A stretch of 64,000 nt of DNA from Halichondria panicea (lineage: Eukaryota > Porifera > Demospongiae > Suberitida > Halichondriidae): contig NC_087377.1 in the NCBI RefSeq assembly GCF_963675165.1, positions 14,132,198 through 14,196,197 on the forward strand, read 5' to 3'. Below, piece by piece: positions 11,763 through 22,253 of the stretch. How positions within the stretch are numbered: the stretch's first letter is position 1; every line of letters starts with the position of its first letter. The notes beneath the pieces are model-generated. The model worked only from the letters and a program-made list of their open reading frames with translations. It was not told the DNA's origin and did no database searches. Made by a program: the position numbers and the translations under genes.

Positions 11763-11850
11763 GTATACTGTATATAGCGGGTTATTATAGTATACTGTAT
11801 ATAGCGGGTTATTATAGTATACTGTATATAGCGGGTTATTTTCGAGGCAC
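11763..11850. repeat. Three tandem copies of a 28-base unit
   Basis: ATACTGTATATAGCGGGTTAT occurs three times with a period of about 28 bases, followed by a TTTCGAGGCACTAAATTTTCG stretch that itself recurs at 11939-11957. AGCGGGTTATTTTCGAGG resembles the end of a MITE. Confidence 0.75.
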
Positions 11851-12262
11851 TAAATTTTCGCAGATTGCCCAAAGTAAAGATTTTGAGGATGAATTTCAAA
11901 TAACCACACCCTCACAAGTAGAGAGGTTTCAATATCTAATTTTCGAGGCACTACATTTTGGTGTTTCTGGGTAGATCCTCGAAAATCTCGAAAAATAAGC
12001 GACTAGCTAAAAGGTAATTGAGAATAATAGGTGGATGAAAAATGATTGCAGCTCACACTTAATTTAGTGACCTTTTTTTATACACCTCCATGGATGTAAT
12101 ACTTATAACATCTGATTATTGTAAAAACAGGATTTTGAACATCACCATAAAAAGCTAGCTATATAGAAGTATAATACTGGCTGGAATGTACATGAATACT
12201 AACACATGTTTACTGGTCCGTAGTCATTATTATGCTGCTTCTCTTCTCTTGAGGACAGGCAT
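11851..12262. other. Repeat-rich spacer with receptor 3' remnant
   Basis: Two TTTCGAGGCACTA copies, then at 12175-12225 a trace of the type A 3' end (GGCTGGAATGT ... TTACTGGTCCGTA). No functional gene. Confidence 0.45.
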
Positions 12263-12634
12263 TCTCAATGGAAGATGGAGACACTGTTGCAGAATCTGCA
12301 GCTAGTATCTATATTGACTCTTATAGACTACCTAATAATATACTTTTACCTGCTGAATTGAAGTTACTTAAAATCATGAGCAGAATCAGGGCGAGCTGTA
12401 GCTGATATAGATCTACCATTGTTTCCTTGCCAGCAGAAAAAGAATCGGAGAATTCTTTAAAGGTGTTTTGAAGCATGGGTGGTGCAACAAAAATTATGTA
12501 ATTAATTGTTTCACTGTAATTATGCATGGCTTTATAGACACAACTTACAGTCAATTTTTCAGGTAAAAGTATTATATTAGGTAGAGTTAATATAGCTGCA
12601 GATTCTGTAACAGTGTCTCTATCCTCCATTGATC
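12263..12634. repeat. Inverted pair of a coding-like segment
   Basis: Bases 12263-12355 (plus) and 12557-12634 (minus) are close reverse complements (GACACTGTTRCAGAATCTGCAGC and AATACTTTTACCTG). Both read as ESAA...LPNNILLP-like peptide. The minus copy continues into a 102-codon frame that contains SCVYKAMHN and FVAPPM, reminiscent of the end of an Ig domain. The arrangement suggests an exon duplicated head-to-head. The Ig assignment is weak. Confidence 0.45.
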
Positions 12635-13309
12635 TAGGTAGATATGCGTATACAGTGCATCCATGGGAAGTTCAGCCGATATATGCACGTTAACCATGTG
12701 CTATGCGCTGTCACCGAGCGGGTAGGTATAGGACGGTATTCATTGGTAGCTTGACTCTATATGCTTTAACAGCAAGATAAATCCTAATCACCAGGCTTAT
12801 GCTGTCCATGACCATAAGAGGTAAACAAAACCCATAAAAGAAGCACATAACAATTAAGTAGTATCTAACAAAAGTAAAAAATAAGTCGTAATTTAAACAC
12901 ATACACCTCTACCCTTCTCCAGCGTGAAACAAGTAAGGGTAGTGTGCCACATAATTAACACTTGGCCATTCCATTGGCTTCCTGATTAAAATTGTATGGT
13001 TGAAGAGCTAGAACTAGAATCCAACGACTCAATCGAAGGTTGTTCTCTTTCAATGATGCAACCATGTGAGGGCATCATATAATTATATACACTTGCAGAG
13101 AGTTTTTCTTCGTCAAATCTGAACCGACAACGGAGGAATAGTTTGGAATTAAACAACACTCATGCAGCTCCAAGAATGATCTCTCATCTTTCTTAATCTT
13201 CGTAACAGGTAAAACCACGACTGCATGCACAAACACTCGATCCTTCATGCAAATCTGGCACTCTTAATTGTTGGCATTGACAGTCAATTAGCCTGCCCGC
13301 CTGAGAGTT
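12635..13309. other. No gene recognised
   Basis: A minus-strand frame at 12711-12902 is hydrophobic (YYLIVMCFFYGFCLPLMV) but has no other support. The last 100 bases may belong to the retroelement relic that follows. Confidence 0.35.
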
Positions 13310-13770
13310 CATGTTCCAGGTGAACAAGGTGGTCGTTCCAAGTCTCACTGTACACGAACTTACCAAGTCCATTAGTCTCTATGATTAGCCGCTGGAAGGT
13401 GCATACGTAGCTGGGACCCTTTTAGACCAAACAGCATTACTGTGAACTGAAATATAACCAGTGGAAAAGAAAAGGCAGCTTTGGGAGCAAGTGGAACTTG
13501 CCAGTGTACAACTTTTCCGCTAAATCAGAGGTGTGACAAAGTGTGCCATTCCTAACAAATTAATCGATACGTGGTATCGGATACGCATCTCGATCCAATA
13601 ACAACATATTCAGCTTCTTAGATTTGAAAGAGATGCGAAAGGAGCCATTCTTAACTGGTACAATATCGGGAAACTCCACTAACTGGTGGATGGTTCAATC
13701 ACACCTGCCTGTCGTATCTTCTGTACTTCTGCTAGGACATCGGCCTTGAACATGTGTTGGATCTCCCGTC
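13310..13770 (-). pseudogene. Decayed Ty3/Gypsy-like reverse transcriptase
   Basis: Read on the minus strand, fragments in changing frames match the reverse-transcriptase core of LTR retrotransposons in the expected order. They are a KADVLAEVQKIRQAGVIEPS-type opening, FPIVPVKNGSFR, KLNMLLLDRDAYPIPRID, then WQVPLAPK and FGLKG. The catalytic YxDD block would follow but is not readable. Several stops and frame changes make it non-functional. No LTRs were identified. Upstream bases to about 14220 may hold more of the element. Confidence 0.75.
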
Positions 13771-14639
13771 TGTCCTTCTATATCCATGCACATGTCACCA
13801 TACTTTTCTGTACATTTCCTCGTTGTGAATCTGTCAGTTCAGCACCTAAAAGTGCCTTGCTTGCAAGTGAGCTATAATTATAGTAGTCTCTCAAACATCA
13901 ATCTCTTCTTCCGGACAGTCTGTATCATGACAAATCCTATATAAATGAATTATACTATATGCCAATAACTGAAAACAAACAGCTTCTTGGTATCAGTGCA
14001 TGGGTATATATAAAATTCTTGCAATTGTGGTTGCACCCTCTGGCCATACATTACTGTCGTTTGGTATACTCATCTTTTCTGGTCTCTCACTTTTCTGAAG
14101 TCTTTTCTGAGATTTATCAGGACATCTGTAGGACCCAATACTACCAACTGTACACCAACGCAAAAAGCTATAGAATTTTCCCAGTCTTTCCCCTATATAT
14201 AAAATGGCTGCTTTCCACTTCAAAGACTTGTTGAATCACTCTACAACGATCTGTGGATTAAGGATTAAGGTGTTGTTCGAATTGGAGAAAAGTGCCATAT
14301 CTGGTAGAAGCTAGCTCTTTGGTCAGTTGGGGTACACAAAATCTCAAACAGTTAAAAAGAGAAGTGTGACTATAGCTAATTTGTATGAGATGTGCATTGA
14401 AGCTGGCATTGTTATTATTAGTAACTGAATGTATACATGCATGAACGTGTCTTGCTTGGAACTCAAGGCTCATGATCAGACGTATAGTAGCTGTGATGGT
14501 ATTTCGCCATCTTCATTATTGTATAACCGTGTTAAACACATGTGCAGGATTCATTACTTTCTTGAATAAGTGATTCGTCAACTTAATTTGAGTATACTAT
14601 AATCATAGTTTTAAACATCATCCTATCACATGTAAAGCC
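13771..14639. other. No intact gene; Ig remnant at 14455-14510
   Basis: A minus-strand stretch at 13993-14223 contains a Cys/Lys-rich peptide that might be a degenerate gag part of the adjoining retroelement; this is uncertain. Bases 14455-14510 (ACTCAAGGCTCA-GATCAGACGTATAG) match the middle of the Ig exon at 8530-8585. It is an isolated exon scrap. Confidence 0.4.
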
Positions 14640-14884
14640 AGCCCCCCATAGTAAAGTTTTCTATTGGGGTATCTCTGGCTATTGAAAGATTGTGACAATT
14701 CTCGTAATTGGTGGCAATTAGTTTCAGTGTATGTGATTGGACTGTAAACAGATGATTAAGATAATGATCAATTCATTCAGCTCTCACCAGTGGATGGAAT
14801 ACTATCTGACTCGTCAAATGTACCACAATAATAATAATTGGCTGGAATATTAGATGAACACCATAACACGTACAGTCATGTTTT
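14640..14884. other. Type A receptor 3' flank
   Basis: Matches 8985-9640 and 39080-39299 plus 40888-40957. Its uninterrupted CAGTGGATGGAATACTATCTGACTC-type stretch serves as the empty-site reference for the transposon at 39300-40887. Confidence 0.65.
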
Positions 14885-16341
14885 TCACACTCCTACTGGT
14901 CCATAAGCCTGGTTAGTGTTCAGTTCAATCTCCTCTTTAGGTAACACCTCCTCATAAACAGGACCAGCTGATGCAATGGGTCCTACGTTAGCTTGTCCTT
15001 CAGCTGTCGGGGAGAACACTGCCTTCTTACGAGAGAAAAGGTACATCACTACGAGTCCAGAGAGAAATCCAAGGAGGGTTGCCATTAAGAACGTTATGCC
15101 TGTGCTCATTCCTGTAATCTCGGCAATTGATAACGAGTGGCCATCTTTCTCTGATACACAAGACGTATTGATATGAACTGATTCGTTAGTAATGGGTGCT
15201 GTACATTGAGACAATTATTATAATATCACGATTCAGAAGCTGTCCTGTGTAAGACACCTTCACAAAGTAGGTCAGTAGGAATAGGCACCCACTCTCCTCT
15301 TCCTGAAACGTTAACACAAGTTGCTGTTCTTGGGTGACTGGGAAGTAGACCATCGTCACACTGGAGCACAATTTCTGACCCCTCCGTGAAACCAGATTCA
15401 GTAGATACAATTCTAAGGCTCTCGTTGATAAGAGTAGAAGGTGTATCACACACAATAGAACCAGCTTGGGGAGAAAATGAGGAACTAATTAATGGATTAT
15501 TAATACCTGGTATGATGCCACTGTATGTAGTGATATTACTAGTGAAGTCCCTATGCTGTTTCTAGCTTGAAGGGTAGCAACATACATCTTGTCATTGCCA
15601 GTCTCTCCAAAACTTCAAAGTGGACAGAGCAAGTTGTTGTACATAAACTACTGTTTACAGTTTTGTTGTCGTTAACATCATCGTAGAAAAGGGAGAGATT
15701 GTAAAGGATCTTCTCCTGATATTGAGAACATTTAACCTACAAAGTGAAATAATTAATGCAGTGAACTTTGCGACAAGCATTACAAAGTTATTAACTTACG
15801 TATTGATTCCAAGTGACTGTCAGTATATATATAGCAGACATAGAAGTATTGATGCTCACACTGAAATTATAGACATTGGGTACTGTCTCTTGTACTATTG
15901 AGATGTTTACTGAGGTTTCATTGAAGTTTAGCGCATCACCACAACTGATCCTGAAAACATTCCGTATCCCAATGGATTTTTGAGAAATGTCTAAAATAAG
16001 AACTGATGAGAAATTTGCAAAAAGTCATGATGTTGCCCCGGGACAAATTAATAAGTTGAACAGATGCAGATACCTGATCCAATGTTGAGTCGTTAAAACA
16101 TTTTGTGGTCTCATTCGCATTATCGATATCGAAGTGCTCGGAAATATACATGTCGTCATCATGGTAGAACCTCCACTCTAACAGTGTGAGGTCCACTCCC
16201 TCACAGAACAGTCTGACAGTTCCAGCTAGGACAGTGTTCACCAACCAGATTCCCTCCTCCCTCAACAGTCAGAGACACTGATGATGAGTACACCTCTTCA
16301 CTTATCATTGAAAATAAGATGATTAGTACTGCACCTATCAT
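14885..16341 (-). pseudogene. Type A receptor pseudogene (Ig-FN3-sushi-TM-tail)
   Basis: Full-length relative of the intact gene at 40958-42474. From 16341: signal peptide and Ig-like region (VLIILFSMIS, then TVRLFC and LLEWRF), FN3 second half (15515-15738), sushi (15258-15464, four Cys and GEWVP) and helix plus tail (14885-15198, GITFLMAT, RKKAVF, VYEEV, NQAYGPV). The sushi and tail exons are open, with phase-1 borders. The Ig exon has extra bases near 16228 and a frameshift near 15985. The FN3 exon has a 2-base and a 5-base insertion relative to the 41.6 kb paralogue. At least four lesions make a functional product unlikely unless some are assembly errors. Confidence 0.85.
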
Positions 16342-16605
16342 TATTTTTAACGACTATAGAAGCTCGTAATTGTTTTACAGCGTATGCGTATGCATTGCAT
16401 TGAATTGCACGATAAATAAACTGTGGGATGATTCTCACATTATCTGATGCGTATCTGTAAACAGATTATTGGGAAAGTGTGTGAATAGTAAATTATCCGA
16501 CAAACACTAAAAATAGAGTCAAAAGCACTTTCAGTTGTCAAAGTATGATTTTATAGCTGACACTATAGCTAAAGGCATTCTCTCTTCTTAGCTTTAACCC
16601 GTTAC

Positions 16606-17693
16606 TAGCCTCGATCCCAGGCCGAGTTTTCGCTTTTATAACGGTTAGGCGAACAACTGGGCCTGGTACTAGTTGTCTGCGCATGCGTCAAATTTTCATT
16701 GTATATTTGTGGTCGGCAAAAATATTTAATAAATCAATAATAGAAATTTGTACACAGAAAATGCACAGAGTGAGTACACAAAAGATGCACATAGGGAGCT
16801 GCTTCACAAAGGCCTGGGGAGTTGCCAGTTGTGCTGCAGCACAATTACAGTGACCCAGGGCAACTTCAGGATGATTGAATGCCTTCAAATTACGTTTCAA
16901 AAAGATTTAGCAGGCTGGTGGACTTCTCTGATTCTAGGCCCCAACTCGTAACTCATTGCTTGAGAAAACGTAGATTCTCTTGATGTCTCTGAGCTACCCA
17001 GCAACGCTCAAATGAGCAGGTCATACTCCAGTCCTGTGTCTGTGAGTATAGGACAATATTAAAAGAAACCAAAGACAGTTAAACCCTTACCTCAAACTGT
17101 CCAGTCTCGTCCGTTAGTATAGCCAAGAGGAGCACTGTTGGGATAGTTGGATATTAGCCATTGCTCCTGTACAGAGAAGTAGACATTTTAAATACGTGTA
17201 GATCTATACATATTAAATTTCTCGGTTATAGTGTCATTGTCGACGAGCTGATGATGGCAGCACCAAGTTCTCTAGCTCACACTCTTCACTTGATCCACCA
17301 TATTAATGATGAAACTATAGTCTACCTACATTCTTGCCAAACATGAACAAGACTTGATAGCATAGCCTGCCATAGGGCCCACACAAAAATATCTGACCTT
17401 AACAAGCTTGACAAAGCTTTATACCTCTTCCCTTGTTGTTCAGTCTTCAGAATAAGCTTCAGAGAAGAGAGAAGCTTCAGCTAAGAGCCATTCCAATCGA
17501 TTCCAATAATGATAAAACGGGAACTGACTTCTAGTACACGATAGTACACGAATATAAATGTCACGAAAGTGAACAAGAATATCCATTTGTCAGAATCTGA
17601 CGAACGACTGACGCATGCGCAGACAACTAGTACCAGGCCCAGTTGTTCGCCTAACCGTTATAAAAGCGAAAACTCGGCCTGGGATCGAGGCTA
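16606..17693. mobile_element. TAGCCTCGA-family transposon E1 (MULE-like)
   Basis: 1088 bases with perfect 85-base terminal inverted repeats (16606-16690 and 17609-17693) that start TAGCCTCGATCCCAGGCC. Flanked by a 9-base target duplication, ACCCGTTAC (16597-16605 and 17694-17702). Long TIRs with 9-base duplications are characteristic of Mutator-like elements. No transposase is present. A gene-like exon end on the minus strand (splice donor after base 17091, TTTGAG|gtaagg) lies inside, so host sequence may have been captured. Confidence 0.85.
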
Positions 17694-17894
17694 ACCCGTT
17701 ACCTGCCATTGGTGCCCTGCACTGTGTCTACTAGAAATGTCACAGAGAGCGCACAAAGTTGAGGTATGTAGTAATTTTTCTCCCGTGTTTTGGCTCGCCC
17801 AAAGGTGTATGTGAGAGGATCTTAAGAGAGGTGCGAAAGTCCCCCTTAATCGGGGTTCGAACCTCACTTTGTTTTCACACTTCAAAGCACCCCC

Positions 17895-18290
17895 GAGACC
17901 TCATTTGGCGAATAGCTGATGGTGAATAGGCAACAGTTTGGTACCAAACTCACCGTGTATAGATATTGGTATTTACAAAAGTACTTTTGAAGCTGTCGAA
18001 AACATCAGGATCTACTGCACATTCCGATCGATATTTAGAAAAGGGGGGTTTCACTGAGATATTGGGTGTGGCTGGGTTGGATTACAAATGAGGAAAAGGA
18101 ACCAAAATTGAGGTCAGTGCATGGGTAAGCTTGTTGAAGAAATTTGCACGTGAATCGGGTGAGGTATAGTAGAGATTACGAAAATTATTATCCGGAGCAT
18201 TTCACATTCTAGTGGAGTGGTATGAGTTTGTATTTCAAGGATATACCAAGGTATATTAAATAATTATAATAATTATACTCATGATCAGAA
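17895..18290. repeat. Dispersed repeat, copy 3
   Basis: Matches 10555-10940 and 42610-42920 (AGCTGTCGAAAACATCAGG, TTCCGATCGATATTTA, GTGAATCGGG). Just before it, at about 17851-17868, is GGGGTTCGAACCTCACT, a good RNA polymerase III B-box-like word. The family could therefore be tRNA-derived, although no A box or full cloverleaf could be fitted. Confidence 0.55.
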
Positions 18291-18369
18291 GTGATATATT
18301 TGGTGGTTTTTCTGGCCAATCCTATTTAGCATTTTGCTGGTAGATGATTTGCTCTATAAGAGCAACTGG

Positions 18370-18823
18370 TAAAATATTCCCTATCATTTATCTGAATCAT
18401 CACTGAGAAATTGACTTCGAGTTTATCGCTACATGCAGCTAACACCTGACATCTAAACACGTGACAATGAGCATTTCTATGCACCCAATAATTATTATAG
18501 ATTTTGCTGGTTTCTCATAATTATTTGCCTCACCACCAAGTTACTAAACTCCCTGCATGTGTGTTCGTTCTGATATAGTAAATTATTTGTGTGTATAATT
18601 TGATTGTAATTGACGAGAATCAGTTCTAACGAAAATGTAGACTAGCTATCCGCTTAATTTTATTTTTCAAAATTCTCACTGTTGGTGTAATAGTTATTAT
18701 GATTGTGTTTAAGTGATCTATTCGCATGTACTAAATTCTGAATAGAGTAATAACAATTAAATCTGGTTACACATAATTATAAACAATACCAATTATTATT
18801 GCAACAGGAAGCATGTACTTTAT
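18370..18823 (+). promoter_or_regulatory. Conserved 5' flank of type B receptors
   Basis: Matches 30505-30745 directly upstream of the type B locus at 30836 (CATCACTGAGAAATTGACTT, CGAGTTTATCGCTAC, GACAATGAGCATTTCTATGC, ATTGCAACAGGAAGCATGTA). In that copy it joins the first exon region. Here it is cut off from it by the transposon at 18824-20419. Conservation suggests a promoter or 5' UTR, but it may simply reflect recent duplication. No core promoter element was identified. Confidence 0.45.
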
Positions 18824-20419
18824 CCCTTTCCTTGCCATTCGTGAAATCTGGAACAGGAGCGTCTTTAGGTCGATCAATTAGTGTGGATCCGGCCTCACCA
18901 CGCCTCCATGTCATTCTATTAGTCTAGATCCGGCTAGCAATTCTAGCTGGGACTCCCAGTTCTAGCTCGTTTTGTTTAGCGTGTCAGAGACTGGGAGAAG
19001 ATGATTGGCACTCCTTGGCTCCTTTGGATGTACAGCTGTCCAGATCCCTAGAACATACCCTCCATTCTGATGAGTTATCAGTGCATAGGGTGCTTACTAG
19101 ATTCTTGCCAGCCAGTACAGTTCAAGCTACACACAGCACCGCTCAACTATTCTCTACCCCATTATCTAGCTAAATCTGGTCCAACTAGACAGCAGACACA
19201 GCTAGTTAATTCAGTAAAGCCAGGGGTAGCCCTAGTTGGGCGGAGCCCGACCGTCCCTGACGGGAGGTCGGGTTGCAAGCCTATCTGGGATTTGTTCTAG
19301 CGCCACTATAGTGGCGCCCTATCAGATTGCAGCATTTTTCACGTGGCTTGGTTACGCATCTAGTTGCAAAACCGCATGCAGTATTGCTGTGCCATCCTTG
19401 TGGTTTACACGTCATCAAGTCGGTTAACACCCACTTGAGAATAATAATATTCATAGCAGTACTACATAATGCGCAGAACAAATCCCAGATAGGCTTGCAA
19501 CCCGACCTCCCGTCAGGGACGGTCGGGCTCCGCCCAACTAGGGTAGCCCTACTTCTACGGTTGTTCAGTACCCACGGTAACAATTCCTCTGGGCTGGGGG
19601 CTAACTAGTTGAGCCACGCCTCCCAATTCTCAAGGCTAGGTACATGTCTCTGTCTAGCTGCTTCTTCAGCTTCTTGCTCAGTTTTGTGGCTTAGAGAAAG
19701 GCCAGCTACTCAGGGGGAAGAGTCGAGATGAAAGTCTGGCAGCCAGGTGACGTCCAAACGGTCAGTTATTCTTTCCACCAACTTTTTAATCTAGTCTAGT
19801 CCTGCTTGCACTGCTACTACTACTGCTACTCTTCCTACTACTACTACTACTGCTACTCTTCCTAGCTAGTCAAAGGTTTTTTTTTTTTTTTTATAACTAC
19901 ATATGCACAAAGAGACATCAAAGCTTACATCAAAGGACACAGATTTTTAGCCTACTTGACTGATAAGGCCGTTACCTAGACTACAGTTTGTTTGTCAGGG
20001 AGGAGCTCACATACAACTTCATCTAATTCATCATAACGATTCGTTACCGTTGTGTTGTAATTTATACATGTTGAGTTCGTGCACCGAGCAGCGTGCGGCA
20101 GTTCAAGATAAGATTTAAAACATTCAACCATGGATCAACTGTATGCACAAAACATAGACGGTAAATACTAAGACAACAAAGACAGTGGAGCAGAGGCTCC
20201 CATACACAAAGGGCGCCGCTAGGAGCAGGCCGCCGGGCTAGAGCACAAAGCAATAAGATAGACCTATACAAAAGAAGTGTTAACTAGTAATAAGAACTCA
20301 TGCGCATGTACAATTAAACAGTAAACATTACAACACAGGAAACATTAAGAACAGGAAATGACTAAGTGAATAACTAACTAGCAAAGTCATTACACTACAA
20401 CAGATTGCCAAGGAAAGAG
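18824..20419. mobile_element. TTAT-duplicating DNA element, copy 1
   Basis: Ends CCCTTTCCTTGCC / GGCAAGGAAAGAG-type inverted repeats (right end CCAAGGAAAGAG), flanked by TTAT (18820-18823 and 20420-20423). The empty site is seen at 30740-30750, where the same host sequence reads straight through. It contains a poly-T run (19878-19893), a CTA/CTG-rich tract and a secondary insertion at 19233-19540. The reverse-oriented shorter copy is at 39407-40356. No transposase was recognised, and the superfamily is not assigned. Confidence 0.85.
19233..19540. mobile_element. 308-base MITE with perfect 66-base TIRs
   Basis: Terminal inverted repeats 19233-19298 and 19475-19540 are identical and start TAGTTGGGCGGAGCCCGACC. 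The 9-base target duplication GGGTAGCCC lies at 19224-19232 and 19541-19549. The empty site exists in the related copy of the host element (reverse strand near 39950-39962). TAG ends plus 9-base duplication fit Mutator-like non-autonomous elements. The TIR-derived open frames on both strands are not genes. Confidence 0.9.
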
Positions 20420-20519
20420 TTATAAACATGCACCAACAATTAATGAACAACATGAGAGGTTATTATGTCATATACAGTTGTTGCTGCAAAGAAGAGGATT
20501 ACTTACAAGAGATAATTAT

Positions 20520-21350
20520 ATGATGCAATGTTATGCAAGATGCTTTGTACTCTTTCTGCTAAGCTGGTTACACTACTGCCAAGGTATGTGATAGAGATAA
20601 TTATTCTAGAGACGTTATACACTATATTTGTGAACAATGATGTAGCCTCCTTTGCAAACATTTTAATGTATACAAAAATCATATGAATCTGACTCGGATT
20701 AATGCTTTAACAATTCTCACTGTTGATCTGTCAGATCTGAACAAACAGAATATTGAAATTATCTCGTGTGGTTCTTCTTTTATTGACAAGACAGTGCCAG
20801 TGAATATCAGCATTTTGCAGCCAACATTTCCTTTTGTTAGCCCCCAAGTTTATACAGCTGTGATCATACGTTATGAGTCTGGGCTTGTATCTAGTGTAGA
20901 TGTATCATGGAGAAATTTAAGGTACGTATAATTATAGTACTGTACTTCGAATCAAAATGTTTGAATGCACACTGCATTGCTGCTATAGCAACCAGATTGT
21001 CCTGAATATGAAAATTCCCAAGAATACCTCATCAATGTTAGTGGATGTGGGTGGACATGGCTCAACCACAGTACCTGTCAAGATACTATTTGCTCGTCTG
21101 TTTTCAGTAATTGTACGGAGAACGTGGTAAAATTACCCTCCAAGCCAAGATCGCTGACATTGAGAGCGAACAAGTAGTTTTTCCCACATCTGTAGGTGAG
21201 GGCAACAATCTGGTAGTTTTTACATTTATCGACTTTTTTACAGATTCCAATAATCGCTACTTTAGAGCTGCTGTTAACCAGTCATCTAGATGCCAAATTC
21301 ATGTGCAGTGTTTACCCATGAGAGGAGATGTTAGTATTCATCAAAATTAA
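20520..21350 (+). pseudogene. Type B receptor pseudogene, ectodomain only
   Basis: Signal-peptide exon 20520-20583 is intact (MMQCYARCFVLFLLSW, phase-1 donor gtatgtg). About 210 bases covering the Ig acceptor and first Ig half are deleted. The remainder (20683-20931, INALTILTVDLSDLN, ISCGSS) leads into the FN3 exon (about 20992-21195), which has lost one base near 21127. The third ectodomain exon (21243-21340) stops where homology ends, shortly before the MITE at 21463. No membrane or tail exon follows. The ectodomain is nearly identical to that of 30836-31888. Confidence 0.85.
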
Positions 21351-21462
21351 TGTGTTATTATTTTGGATGGGCGTGGCCTGTCCATATAGGCTATTGTCAG
21401 CTTTCACTCCATTCAGATGATTGTCATCCACAAGCAGCAGTCTAAAAGTAGCTATTAATTAT

Positions 21463-21992
21463 CAGGGCCGTAGCCACCAGTCAGGTTAGTCAGGTTTCAA
21501 CCTGACCACTTTTTCTGAGGTGAATAGGCAATGGTCGTCACTACAATAAACACATAATGGAAAAAAATGCAGTGAACTTCTTCTGCAGTGCAAAGCATTG
21601 AAGCATGCTAGAACTATAAGTGATCAAGACTATTAGTCTACATGCTATCATTGCTATGGCGAGAGAGAATCCCTTCCAAGTCTTTCAAATCAAGCTCACC
21701 ATCCAGCTAACCATTTTTTGTTCCCCAAGCGATCATTTGGAAAGTCCAAACCAGTTCTGTGGTCTTGCCATTACAACTTTGCTGTTTCTCCATCATGATA
21801 AGAATCAAGATGTTGTGTTCTGTAACATTTGTGTTAGGGCTAAGCTTTAAAGCTGAACAGAATCTAGTCCAGCAGATAGCCAGTAGAGAAGGGGCGTTAC
21901 CAACAATACCGGAAATGGGCGTGACCTAAAAATTCTACGCGCGCCGATTTCATAACAACCTGACCACTCTAAAGTTGGTGGCTATGGCCCTG
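21463..21992. mobile_element. CGTAGCC-end MITE
   Basis: Begins CAGGGCCGTAGCCACCAG and ends with the complementary CTGGTGGC-like arm (TTGGTGGCTATGGCCCTG). An inner pair, CAGGTTTCAACCTGACCAC and ACAACCTGACCAC, lies near the ends. The target duplication is not clear. A plus-strand frame inside (21620-21850) contains FCNICVRAKL but no recognisable transposase core. Confidence 0.7.
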
Positions 21993-21993
21993 T

Positions 21994-22030
21994 ACTTGAT
22001 AGCATTCTAATAATTAGAATGCTATCAAGT
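21994..22030. repeat. Perfect hairpin, 17-base arms
   Basis: ACTTGATAGCATTCTAA and its exact reverse complement are separated by three bases. It abuts the end of the preceding MITE. Confidence 0.9.
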
Positions 22031-22092
22031 GGGCTAGAAACCTTCAATCGAACTCTCTATCCAATCCACTTCCGTTCCTTGTGACGTCATTG

Positions 22093-22248
22093 CAGTGGCG
22101 TAGGAAGCAATTTCTCAATGAGGGGCCCCGGGGCTCTAATTTTTTGAATGGAAAAAAGAGTAAGGCTGTCTCTATATAGTGCAGCTTGGATAAGTCATCT
22201 CTACTTAATATCCTAGAAATATGCCCCTCCCACCTTCCTACGCCACTG
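22093..22248. mobile_element. 156-base MITE with 5-base target duplication
   Basis: TIRs CAGTGGCGTAGGAAG / CTTCCTACGCCACTG are flanked by CATTG at 22088-22092 and 22249-22253. Same end type and duplication length as the elements at 39300 and 60992. Confidence 0.85.
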
Positions 22249-22253
22249 CATTG

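Noticed and set aside
12711..12902. Hydrophobic minus-strand frame resembling membrane segments of a 7TM receptor
   Set aside because: A single short frame in AT-rich DNA, no motif, no splice sites, no paralogue in the window.
17840..17880. tRNA gene suggested by GGTTCGAACC
   Set aside because: No matching acceptor stem, anticodon arm or convincing A box at the right distance. At most a tRNA-derived repeat.
19236..19608. Several overlapping open frames of about 60-100 codons
   Set aside because: They lie in the 66-base TIRs of the MITE at 19233-19540, run through the repeat on both strands, and have no domain.
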